From Proales similis (taxonomy: Eukaryota > Rotifera > Eurotatoria > Ploima > Proalidae), in assembly GCA_019059635.1 (NCBI GenBank), contig JAGVRJ010000011.1:1364001-1428000 (forward strand): a DNA stretch of 64,000 nucleotides. Direction: 5' to 3'. The translations under genes and the position numbers were made by a program. The notes under the pieces are model-generated. The model searched no databases. It saw only the letters and a program-made list of their open reading frames with translations, and was not told the origin of the DNA. Numbering within the stretch: position 1 is the first letter of the stretch; each line of letters opens with the position of its first letter. Of this stretch, positions 43,878 through 55,400 are shown piece after piece.

Positions 43878-45389
43878 ATGGCCGAGTCGGCAATGTACGA
43901 AAAGCTAAAAGTCTACAAAAACGAAGCGAACGAATGTGTTCACTTCAAGTTCATATTTGACGAAAGCGACGCCAATCAACAGGCCAGAGAGTCGAACGAG
44001 CAAGACGTCGATACGTTCAAGCCTGAGTTTACTCATCAGATATTTGGCGACGACGAGATCATATTCGGCTACAAGGATCTGCGTGTAAACTACTTTCTGA
44101 CGCCGGGCTTGTTGCAAGCGTATGTCGGCCTCGCTTACAAAGAGAAAATCACGCCGCAGCGCTTTGACGGCATTGAGCCTGACGATGTGCACCACGCTCT
44201 GCGCGAGTTCGGCTGCTCTCCGGGCTACGCACAGAATCTGAACGTGTTTCTAAAAGAAATAGTGCCAAAGGACGCCGAGTTCACTCCGTTCGGTCAGATG
44301 ATTCACGCCTACAGTCGCCCTGTAGAGAAATGCGTGAGCGGCGCCTCTGGCAACAGCAGCGAATTCGAAATCTACAAAATAGACTCGACCATGCCTGACT
44401 TTGGCTCGGAGCGATTCATCAATTACATAGACCAAGTGCAAACAATGCTCGTTTATTACATTGAGACGTCGAGCTTCATAGACAGCGAGGACCCTCAGTG
44501 GGTGCACTTTTTGCTGTACGAAAAGAGAAGGCATTCGTCGTCGTCAAAGAGCGGCTATCGTTATGTGACCGCCGGCTATCTTAGCTTGTACAACTACTAC
44601 GCCTATCCGGACAAGAGCCGCTCGAGAGTGAGCCAGATTGCCCTGCTGCCGCCGTATCGAGGCAAAGGCCACGGCAGTGAGCTGCTAGACGCCGTGTTCC
44701 GAGACGCTCTCCAAAACAAAAATGTGTTGGACATAACGGCCGAGTCGCCGTCGCCCGAGTTCATGCGTCTCAGAGACTTTGTGACCACTCGATTGTGCAG
44801 CACCATCGATCAATTCAGGGACAAACAATCGCTTCAACGAGGCTTTAGCGCAGACATGATTAACGAGGCCATGAGGCGATTTAAAATTCCGAAATTTCAG
44901 GCCCGACGCTGCTACGAGATTCTACGCCTGCACGTCACTAATCAATGCAAGCAGGACGAGTGGCGCGATTTCCGACTCGACATGAAAAAGCGTTTGTACA
45001 TGCCGTTCATCCGGCGCAGCAAACATGCGCGAGGCGGCGGTGGTGGGGAAGCCAGCGATTCGAGCGAGCAGGAACAGAGCACAAACGCCTTGAGCTCACG
45101 ATTCGGACGAGAGTGCAGCGAGTCAGAGACCACTATTGGATTCGGAAGCAAGCCACTTAACGGCTCGTCGTCTAAAAGTGTAAGCTTCAAGACGCCATCT
45201 TCGACCCTAAACACTTCGAACGGCTCATCGGACGACGATAATGAGAACCAGCCGCTAAATGAGGCGAATCTGTTTGTAAACGAGAACGAGCGCAAACAAT
45301 ATTTGGAGAGCGCCTTTCAGGAAGCAGTGGGCGACTATAGACGCGTTCTGGCCCGTCTAGAACGCGCCAATGTCTTCTTATCAAACTGA
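43878..45389 (+). CDS. HAT1: Histone acetyltransferase HAT1 (type B), intronless
   Basis: 503-residue type-B histone acetyltransferase, which acetylates newly made histone H4 with an RbAp46/48 partner. The start MAESAMYEKLKVYKNEANEC leads into the HAT1 N-terminal domain (THQIFGDDEIIFGYKDLRVN). The GNAT core shows YLSLYNYYAYPDKSRSRVSQ then IALLPPYRGKGHGSELLDAV, with the acetyl-CoA loop RGKGHG at about residues 261-266, and the catalytic-region acidic residues in ITAESPSPEFMRLRDFV. The C-terminal part after about residue 380 is a Gly/Ser/Asn-rich, low-complexity extension ahead of a final helix (ERKQYLESAFQEAVGDYRRV). The gene has no introns. AATAAA follows at about 45614. Confidence 0.95.
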   Translation: MAESAMYEKLKVYKNEANECVHFKFIFDESDANQQARESNEQDVDTFKPEFTHQIFGDDEIIFGYKDLRVNYFLTPGLLQAYVGLAYKEKITPQRFDGIEPDDVHHALREFGCSPGYAQNLNVFLKEIVPKDAEFTPFGQMIHAYSRPVEKCVSGASGNSSEFEIYKIDSTMPDFGSERFINYIDQVQTMLVYYIETSSFIDSEDPQWVHFLLYEKRRHSSSSKSGYRYVTAGYLSLYNYYAYPDKSRSRVSQIALLPPYRGKGHGSELLDAVFRDALQNKNVLDITAESPSPEFMRLRDFVTTRLCSTIDQFRDKQSLQRGFSADMINEAMRRFKIPKFQARRCYEILRLHVTNQCKQDEWRDFRLDMKKRLYMPFIRRSKHARGGGGGEASDSSEQEQSTNALSSRFGRECSESETTIGFGSKPLNGSSSKSVSFKTPSSTLNTSNGSSDDDNENQPLNEANLFVNENERKQYLESAFQEAVGDYRRVLARLERANVFLSN

Positions 45390-45406
45390 CCCTATCATCA
45401 TCATCA

Positions 45407-45423
45407 CCCCCCCCCTTTCTCTC

Positions 45424-45456
<33 letters not shown>
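45407..45456 (+). repeat. C-run and (CT)n tract in HAT1 3' UTR
   Basis: Nine C residues followed by about 19 CT units with one interruption, directly after the HAT1 stop codon. Confidence 0.85.
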
Positions 45457-45613
45457 AAGCTGTTCTCATCTCAAGATTTGTGCTGCTACTTGTATTTCTC
45501 ATTCCCCCTATTCTTCTTCGTCTTGATCGACTCGCTCACTTTGACATGTGTGTGAGCGAGTGAGCGTTTGTATATGTGCGTGCGAATCGGTGTGTCTATA
45601 CGGGTTTAATTCA

Positions 45614-45619
45614 AATAAA
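45614..45619 (+). terminator. HAT1 polyadenylation signal
   Basis: AATAAA about 225 nt after the stop codon, the first on this strand after the gene. Confidence 0.5.
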
Positions 45620-48600
45620 TTGATGTGTGCTTTTTATTGGCCAAGTTTGCAATGGAATAGCAGCGGCCGAGCCGCGAGCTACGATCATCATCTTCATCAT
45701 GTCGGTGAATAATGGCCATTGCTAGAGCGGCTTGCAATCGAGCCCCCCCATGAACATGTTCGAAAGCATAAATCGTGACTTGCACCGACGTTTAATAAGA
45801 TTGCAGACGAGCCGATTAAAAGTAAATCGGCGCGCGTTGCAGCTCTTTTTCAAGCCATTGCAATGCATCTCGCCGGTCCAGCCGGCCTAAAGCTCAGCCT
45901 TTCGATTGTTCGTTGGCCCGCTCGCTCGCGTGCTGACTTTGCAAGTGATCATTTACCAGCTTTTATGCGCCTCCTTCATACCCGGCCCGGTCCATATGGA
46001 TGCCGGACGAAGATGGTTTTATTTTCGCTCGGTCTGCATGCGCTGCCTCGTCCGATTCTCATCGCTTTTAGAAGAAACATCGGAATTTCACGTAATTGGC
46101 CATAAGCGTCCATAATGGCTGTGATTTATTCTGCTCACAAATAAACACTGAGAGCAAAATAGCCAGAAACGATGCGAGAGAGAGAAAGAGAGATTGAGGG
46201 GGAATGAAAGAGAAAGGCACAGAAAGAGAAAACGAAGCAGAAACGAAGCACGGGGAGGGAGAGGACGGGCGAGCAAACATCAAATAAACGCTCTTGTTTA
46301 TTTACGAGCGTCCCTCTCATCATCAGCAGCGCCTTCATCTCGTGTCCGCCATTTACTGCGTCTTTCAAACAAATCGATCGAAATTAAGCGACCGCACTAG
46401 TAGCAGCAGCAGTAGCAACACCATCGCCGCCATTAAAAGCACGAAGCAGTAGTGGCGATCGCAGAACAAGTTTTGGCCCGAGTATGAATTGCTTATTGTA
46501 TTTGCGACGATAAGTGCATGCGAGCCAGCGGCATCGACGACAAGCGAATGGCCATTACAAACACCACGAGGACTTGAAATGCAATTGTGTATGCTTTTAT
46601 TTAGACGTCAACTGCTTCATTTCATTTTGTTTGCCTCTCGCATTTGCATGCACTCGAAAACAATGATGTGTGGCCGGAGTAGCTGCGACCAACAACAAAT
46701 TGCAGCAGGAATAGTAGGCGGCGGCGACTGCAGCTTGTTAGCGGCTTTAGAGTCGACAAATTTCTCATTAAAGAAAGAAAGCGCAGCCGGACAGTGTCGT
46801 CGACCTTCCAGAGCCGGCTGACTAGGCCATAATTGCCGCAATTAGTCGCAGACACCAGTTTGGCCGAATTTGGCCGCGCGAGCGAGTGTGTGTGTTGCCA
46901 TCGCCGCTCAAGCAGCTCGCTTCTGTTTGCTCATAATTAAAATAGAGGCCAAACTTGCGCGGCAATCAAGCAAACGGCCAAGCAGGCAGACAGGCAATCT
47001 CTCTGTTAGAGGCGCGCCAAAAACAAATAGGCCTTACTGGATTCGGCCTCGGGACATTTACTGCATCTCGGCCGAGGCGTAATTTAATAAGGCCAAGAGA
47101 TACCCGGCAAATGTTGGTGCGCGCTCGAGCGATCAACATTGGTCATGTGTTTGTAAGGAGGGACTATTCGCCATCTCTCCCTCCCCTTCTTTCTCAGTCT
47201 GTCTGTCTGTGTGTGTGTGTTTGTTCGGACGGACGACTGCATGTGTGCAAAAGAGAGAAGAGTCGCCAGAATACACAGAAGCTCTCATTTAATTAACTCA
47301 ATCGAATTAATTCAATCCTAACGCTGTATGGCAGACCTTATCGGAATTTGGCGTGCAACACGACCATCTACACGCTTCTTGTCCGCTGCAGTCACACACA
47401 CCCAAGAGAGATGCAACCACGCATTACCAGTTTGCTCTCTTTTTCTGCCCCTCTCTCTCTCTCTCTTTCGGTTCAATATTTGCAATTTATATCTCACGCG
47501 AGAGATTTGCGTCTGACCAGCTAGTCAGTCAGTCAGGCAGTCAGTCAGCCTTCTCTCACAGCCTGATAACTTAAATAATTAATCAGATCAATCTTTGTTT
47601 GATGCTTGCTCGCTCATTCGTTGGGTTGTAAACTGGCCGACGGACGGGAGATGATTCTTGGCTACTGAGGCAAGCGAGCAAGCCAACCGGCTGGCTAGCA
47701 GGCCGACGATGGGCTGCCAACAAATCGTCCGGCCGTCTGTCAGCCTAGAAGCTCGCATGAGAAAGAGAGAGAGAGAGAGGAGGGAGAGAGCGGCGCATTG
47801 GAGGAGGATATGGTGTGCGGTGGAGCGCAGTCAGAATGCCACGACGTGTTTTGTCCGGTTCGAGTTGATTTGTTTTAAATTACTCGCCAAATAATGCGGC
47901 CGATGGCGATGATGAGGCGAATAATGGATGGGTATCTCAATTGTATCGCAATTTGCAGGGGCAAGTAGATTAGCAGTGATCAGGCAGCAAAGCGGTTTAA
48001 GCTCTCGCCAATGCCTTCGGCTCAATCTAATCTTGCAGCTCGCATTCTCTATTCGTTCATATACCATCGTTCCTGGCTCCATTTTTCCCCCCTATATTCA
48101 AATTCATTTATCAGGAGAGCGCGGCCGCTTTCACGAGTCATGAGTCTTATCGACCGAACGCAGACGAGCACTTTCACATGTGTGCTGCTCGCCTCTTCAC
48201 ATCGAGTGCTGGCGCGTGTTGCCTGCTCGAGTAGCCCGAGTGGAGCACCTGTCCGCACGACGTCATAGCAACCTATTCTCTTTTCCACTTTAATATTCGT
48301 TCCTTATCAGCCCGCTTATGGCCGTCCTCCGCCTGGCCCATTTAATTTGCATGCGTCCCGTTTACAATCTAGTCACATTGGCCGTCTGCGCCCGCCTCTC
48401 TCAGCCGGCCGGGCAGTAAATATCATGAGCAGACAAACCCTCGGGGCTCTCTCGATTATCTTTCCGCCGTCCAGCAGGCCTTTGTTTCCCAACCGCTCTG
48501 ATTTAATATTCTAATTTTATTTGTAATTCTAATTTTGTATGGACGCGGCTCGCCGAGCAGCCAAGCGCGCATCGACTTCTGCTGCCCCCCTCCGACTAAT

Positions 48601-51600
48601 TGAGGGCGGTCACTCTCTGAATTGCGAAGATGCGCCGCCGACTATTAGTCATTCGATGATGATGATGCCACTACTGCTACTACCACTAGGACTACCACTG
48701 CTACTGCTGCTGCCGCTTCTGCTGCTTTTGCTTCTCAAAAAGACGCTGACGAGCTTGGAAGGAGGTCTGCGGGCAGCAGGACGCCAATTTGCGCTCGAGC
48801 AGATGCGCCGCCGCCGCCGCCGCCACTCTCAATGCAGTTATGCAAGGAAGGTCCCGAGCGGACTCACGGGCCGCACTTAATTTCATTAAGCAACTGAACA
48901 AAGTAGCAGCAGCAGCGGCAACAATCATTTCAGTATTAGTGGCTGCGACGTCAATAATGGCGGTGGTGGCAGCGTCAGTTTGAAGCAAATATTAGGCAGA
49001 AGTGAGCACGCAATCGCAGGCTGCGACCAATATTGAAATGTTAATTTGCCTATTGTGGTTAGCCGGCCGAGCGAGTGGCTTGTTTGAAAGGGAGCAGTTA
49101 TGCAACTGGTGCCTTTAGGCATCGATCGCTTTCCTCTTTTGAGCCAATCGATTCAGCCATTCAGTTTGCGCATTTGTACTGCCTTCAACGAATTGGCGTC
49201 GAATTATTTGTTTTCGTTCTCTGGCTTGGCCTAGCTTGTTTATTCCGATCATCGACGATCATGATATTTGCCGCTCTCTTCAATGAGCCAAGTGCTCTGC
49301 CCTTTTCGCCGCCCATTGCTGTTCGCTTTCTTCTTCTTCTTCGAGCGCATCGGCCTTGGGCATGAGCATGAAGTTGAATGAACAAATAATTGAATCGCAT
49401 GTTGTTAACTGGCCAATGCCGCCTAGATTAAAAGGCCAAAGCAAACCGACAAGACTTCATCACGGAGCGCATATGTTTCGTTTTAATCGAAAGTGGGCAT
49501 CTCTAGCTCGGCTGCGCTCGGCCGAATCTAAAAGACGCTCGCTCGAGAGGCAAAGAGGGAGCGAGGGGCAGCCACAGAAAGAGAGAGAGAGAGTGGGCAG
49601 GCGGCCGGCTAGTTATTCGAACAGTTCAGAGCGACTAATGAATGGCGCGGCGATCATTTCCGCGCATTCATTGACATCCACTCGACTCTTTTCAATTCTA
49701 TTCGCCTATGCCCGTTCGTTCAAGGGTCATCCGATTCTTTCTTTCTCCTTAATCCGACGCTTATTGTTTCACACAAGCAAACACAAGCGCGTCCGTGTCT
49801 TTATTAAAATCGTTGCCTTATTTGCCCAGCATCGCATTTCATACACATACGCATTTCATCTACAACAAGCGACAGATAGGAGCCGCCATGGTGGTCGCCC
49901 GTCCATCCGTCGTCCGTTGATCGACAAAGACTCACTTTGGCCGGTCGCAGCTTAGTGCGTCGGCACCGAGAGTGACCGCGTATCGAATGGCCGGCGAATG
50001 TGTTTATGACGCGCAAATCTCGAGCTTACGATTCGATCAGTTCGGAAGCAGGTCCGTCCTAAACGCACCCATCCGTTAGATGGTCTGAACTAGCCGAATG
50101 AGAACAAATGCCGGCGCGATTCAGGCGCGCGTGCGCCCGACCGAGCGAGCTTATTCAACGCACAAGACGCAAGCGGAAATCAACTCGGCAGGGCGTCGAA
50201 TTTAATTAAACTCGCCTGCACTGCGGCGCCGGCGTTCGAATCTTGGCTCGATTCGCTCGAGCTATCTTCAGACAATTGACCCGCCTTCCCGTCTCCAGCG
50301 CAATCACGAGCCGCCACCAACGCCGCCAAATCACCACAACCATCCATCTAAACGATCGTCATCACTTTCGTCTATTTTCTTTTTCATTCGTCACAAACAT
50401 TGTCACGACCAATTCGTTCGGCACATTTGAGCCGCGCATTCACCCGTGCGATATTCATCGAGCGCGTCTTCATTTCGCGCTCAATTTCACTCGCCTTGGT
50501 GGGGTTCAATAGTTTTCAAACGAGAGAAAACAAAGAATCAAACTATCGACGCAGACATTAGACCTGGCACGGACGGCCGGACGAGCATAGCTATGAGCGG
50601 TGTCAATGTGTCAACACCGCTCTCTCTCTCTCCATTCCTTCCCCCCCATTTCTCTCTCTTGAGAGCCTAGTTCCGGCCATTACGTCCGCATTTAAGGTGT
50701 CATTCCTCAAATCGTTTCGTTTATTTGCTCTGCGATTCAGACAGGCCTAAATACTCGCGGCTCTCTCTCCAAAATCGCTTACCAAAATCGCAGATATTAA
50801 AAATTGAGGCCCGAGAGGCTATCGCCTCTCAGCAGTTTATGGTGTGGCCGAGGGTGTGTGTGTGTGTGAGTGCATTCGCTTGTATATTTGCGGCTGTTAA
50901 TTTTGGCATTTAAATAATTGATCGCGCTCAGTCGGAGTGCGCTCGCCATGATTGATAAATTCAATGAGGCAAGTAGTATATATGATTCTCGTTTACAAAT
51001 GCCACTCGATCGACGAGCGAAAACGGCTTCAGTTGAGAGAGCCAGCCACATCGATCGACCATAACCCTAATCGCCTACTCCTCAACAACAACTACGATGA
51101 CCATCACAATAAAAAAAAAGAGGCCTCATCGCGTTTTAGAGCACCTTCACGGCCCGCTAAGCATTCGTTTGAGTTAGCCGCGATCGATATTGAAATCGAT
51201 ATGAATGCCCAAATATTTAATTTCGCTAATTGCACTCGTCGTCGCCAGATCGCTCTGTTTGGCTCAATGGGCAAAGCCTGTGCCGCCACCGTCACTGCTT
51301 AGAAGCTCATAATTTGCCGCGTTTGCCTCCATTGATAAGAGGCGAGGTGTTAAAAGGTGGTCGAGCCGTCGGCCGTCAATCCACTCGTCGTTTGCTTATC
51401 TTTACGACCGCGCACTCAATCGCCTGTCTCTCTATGTCCATTCACACTGACCGCTCGTGGTCATCATCGTCGTCGCCTCTAAGCGCTTTTGCTTGTTTTT
51501 GTTCATTCGTCGCTTGCCGCCCGACTGTGCGTGTGGCGCTCGCTTTTTATTTTCGGGTCTAAAACTGCCCCAAGGGCTCCACCACTTGCCAGGTCTCTTT

Positions 51601-52442
51601 CGTTTCTATTTTAGCGTTTCTTGGCGCTCGCCTCGGTGCATAAACCGACCCGATCTATCGATCGTCGCCTCGCGATCGATAAATTCTTAATTATTTTTCT
51701 GCGAGTTGCTTCTTGGGCCCCACTTGCGCAACCTGGAATGGTTCCCTAACCTGCTGCTCATGGTGGTGGTCGTCATCAATCATTCAGACTCGTTCAGTCA
51801 TCTTGATCTTAATCCTAATCGCCAGTGCGGCATTGACCGCCTCTCCTACTCTAATTTGCATATTCCGGCACCGAATACGATAAGCGATAGAGGCACAGTT
51901 CGCTCCAGCTGAGCGAAAGTTCATCATCATCATCGACTCGACTCGAGCTTCTACTACTACTACTAATAACTACTGCTCTACTCTTGTTGATGGCGGCATC
52001 CGGCACCTCCGCATGTGGCATGTCCGGCGCTAATTGGATTTGGCGTCACGGGCGCAACATGTGGCCGCTGGCCGGCCAGCCGTCTTCTGAATGTCAATAT
52101 TTGCCATTAAATTACGAGCCGTCACGCATCAAGGCCACGTAGAAGCGCGTGACCACCATACGCTCTATGGCGAGCCATTCTTGTCCATTATACAATCGCG
52201 CTGCTTAACGGACCGCCCCCTTTCCTGCATACATTCACCGCCGGTCATGTTTATTGGATCGGACACTTGTCCGTCCTATCTATTTTCGCTTACACACACA
52301 CACACACACCATCGACATGCACTTGACCACTCTCGCTGCTTAACTCCCTCTCTCTCTCTTCGCTCGTCTCTATTCATTTTGACTCTTCACATGACCTTTG
52401 TGTGCCCTAACAGTTTAGATTCGGAGATGCGAAAGTTTTAGG
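45620..52442. other. 6.8-kb desert upstream of Robo, probable regulatory domain
   Basis: No supported exon on either strand. Octamers occur at 46642, 48345 and 51854, with many ATTA cores (for example ATTAATT runs near 47295), GA/CT tracts (46175-46245, 47765-47785, 49580), a GTCA tetranucleotide run (about 47524-47550), a CCG run (about 48807-48825) and a short TC tract with TG/CA repeats (50855, 52295). Its 3' end abuts the Robo start. The Robo 5' UTR and possible non-coding first exons must lie here but cannot be delimited. Confidence 0.45.
47524..47551 (+). repeat. GTCA tetranucleotide repeat
   Basis: Six or seven GTCA units with one GGCA variant. Confidence 0.8.
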
Positions 52443-55400
52443 ATGCGAAGGAGACCAATGAGTAAAGTGGCTTCAACGTTACTAGTGTTGGCCTCTGTCG
52501 TGCAAGCTCTTGCGGACGCCGGCAACGCGCCTCGAATAGAACAGCATCCAAACAGTGTACTGGTGAATGCCAGCGACCCCGTCACACTAGAATGCCGAGC
52601 GAGCGGTCTGCCCGAGCCGCGCATCTCATGGTACAAGGACGGAGAAAAGATCGATCTCGATCTGCGCTCCGACCATTTCGCACTGATTCATCACTCGAAC
52701 TTGTTCATCTACGCGGCCAAACTGGGCAAGAACTCGGACGCGGGCGTCTACAGATGCCAGGCAGAGAACGAGCACGGACTCGCCGCGAGTCGAAACGCCA
52801 CTCTCTCGATAGCCTACCTCAAGCCGGACTTTCGCGCCATTCCTGAGAGTCGACAAGTGAGCTCGGGCGCGCGCGTGCTAATGAGCTGCGTAGCGCCCAA
52901 GGGCGAGCCGGAGCCGCGACTTTCCTGGGAGAAGAACGGCGTGCCACTTGGCTTGCCCAGCTCGAGCGAGTACTCGATGCTGCCCAACGGCTCGCTGTTG
53001 ATCGCCAACGCCAGCGTCACCGACAACGGCGAGTACGTCTGCGTGGCCGAGAACGAGGCCGGCCTGAGGCGATCGCAAGCCGCCTATCTGAACGTATTCG
53101 AGCCGCCCTCGTTCACCGTCGAGCCCAAGACGGGCAAATACGCCATTCACTCACGAGTTACGCTCACTTGCTCGGCGACCGGCTTTCCAAGGCCAACCAT
53201 CGAGTGGAAACGGGACGGGTCGCTCGACCGACTGCCGGTCAAGGCGGTCATCACCGACGACTGGTCTCTGGTCCTGCCTGACATTCAGCTCGAAGACGAA
53301 GGCGAGTACACTTGTGTGGCGAGCAACCACTTGTCGAGCATCGAGGCGCGCGCCTACCTGATCGTGTACCAGGCGCCGGAGTTTGTCAAGCCTCTGGCCA
53401 ACGTCACAGTCGGAATCGAATCCAAATCGCTCACGATCGAGTGCAACGCCCGAGGGCGTCCTACTCCCGTCATCTACTGGGCCAGATCGGCCGAGAGTCC
53501 CGGCAGCGCAGTGACCTCTCAGGACGATTTCATAATTCTGGACAACGGCAATCTGTTCATCGAGCGCCTAAGTCCCAAATACGAAGGCACCTATTTGTGC
53601 GAGGCGAGCAACGAGCACGGAAGTGTCCAGAGTCAAACACACGTCAAAGTGAAGCCTTTAAATGGTCGCTCGCCGCCCTACGTTATCTACGCTCCGCAGA
53701 ACCAGACCATACCGCTGAACACGCAGGCCATGCTCGAGTGCGTGTCTGGCGGAGGAGCGACTCGCACTCGCTGGGTCAAAGACGACGCACCTCTGGCAGC
53801 CGGCTCGCTCAAGTACAGACAGCTCGACTCGGGCGCCTTGCTCATCAATTCTGTGCAGCCTGCCGACTCTGGCTTCTACAAGTGTGTAGTCTCCAATGAG
53901 ATCGGACAAACCGAGTCCATACCGGCCTACTTGAACGTGCAAGATCCGAGCAACGAGTACATTGAGTTCAAACGCAGCTATGACACGTCCGCTCTGCCCT
54001 CGGCGCCCACAAGGCCAACAGTGCTGCAGATCGGCATCGACTCGGTGGCCATTGAGTGGAAGCCAAGCGCGCACACTGGCCACTCTCAGTTGGCCGCATT
54101 CTCCATCGAGTACTACTCGCCCGAGTGGGGCGACGAAATGAACGGCTGGCGACCTCTGGGCGTCCAAGTGCCCGCTCACTTGGACCGATTTCAGATTCGC
54201 GGCCTCAAATCGGACACTCACTACATGTTCATGGTTAGAGGCAGGAACGAGCAAGGCTTCGGCGCGCCAAGCGAGCCGTCAGATCTGGTCAAGACCATGT
54301 TCGAGCCGGCGCTGCTGCTCGATCGGACGCACTCGTCGCAGGAGTTGATCGAGAAAGCGCTCACCGGCGAGATAGTGCAGCTGAACGAGCCGCCCCAGGT
54401 TCTCTCGTCGACTGCGGTCAACATTTCCTGGACCATATTCAAGTCGGCCTATCTGATCGAGGGCTTCTCGCTCAAGTATCGGCCCATCGGCGCCGACAAT
54501 TACAAGGTCGACGTAATAGCCAACCAGCAGCCGTCGCGATCATTCTACGTCCTGCGCAATCTAAAGCAGTTCACCACCTACGAGATCATGCTGGAGCCGT
54601 TCAGCGGCCAAGTGCGCGGCTCCGAGTCCAATGTGGTCCAAGTGAAAACTCTCGAGGACGCGCCCACTCAGAGCCCCACTCAAATTCAAGTTGAACTAAC
54701 CAGCGTGACGAGCGTGTCCATTCGATGGCAACCGCCGCCGGACGAACACCTCAACGGCATCATTCTCGGCTACAAGATCTCGTGTCTGTGCAACGAGAGC
54801 GCCTACGACGTTCACGTGAAAGCCAACTCGACCACTCGGGCGATCATATTGGGCAACCTGCGCACCGGCTACAAGTATTGCATTCACGTGGCCGCGTTCA
54901 ATCGGGCCGGAACGAGCCCCGGCACGAGTCCCAAGTGTGTTGAGACTACCGACGAGTACTTGGCGGCGATCAGCGAGCAAACAAGCCGAGCCAAGTTGAA
55001 CGAGCTCACAGGCAATACCACAACCTGGATCGTGACCGCCGCTTCTCTGCTCGCCACTCTGGTCTTGTTCGCGCTCTGCTTTCTGTTGTGCACTCGCTCT
55101 CGGCTGCGCTCAGGGGGCAAACAGGCGCCGGCCTACGTGGCCGCATCCAACGACTGCACGCTCGGTCATGTGCCTCACAAAATGGACAGCGGCAATCGCT
55201 ACAAACTGGTCAACGACGCCATCTGGCTAGACACTCTAAACTCAAACAGCAACCAGTCGTCAAGCAATCCGGACTGCTGCTGTTTGCCCGAGCTGCCGCA
55301 TCAGCTATTCGCCAACCAGAGCTCGAAAATGACCAGCGAGGCCGGCCTGTGCACTCTTGAGCACAAGCAGCGGTCCAATCTGAACGCGTCCACTCGATCC

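Noticed and set aside
50230-50245. Possible tRNA B box (GTTCGAATC)
   Set aside because: No matching A box or cloverleaf around it.
30021-52442. Transposon, LTR or retroelement content in the deserts
   Set aside because: No terminal repeats, transposase, integrase or reverse-transcriptase reading frames were seen on either strand; only simple repeats.
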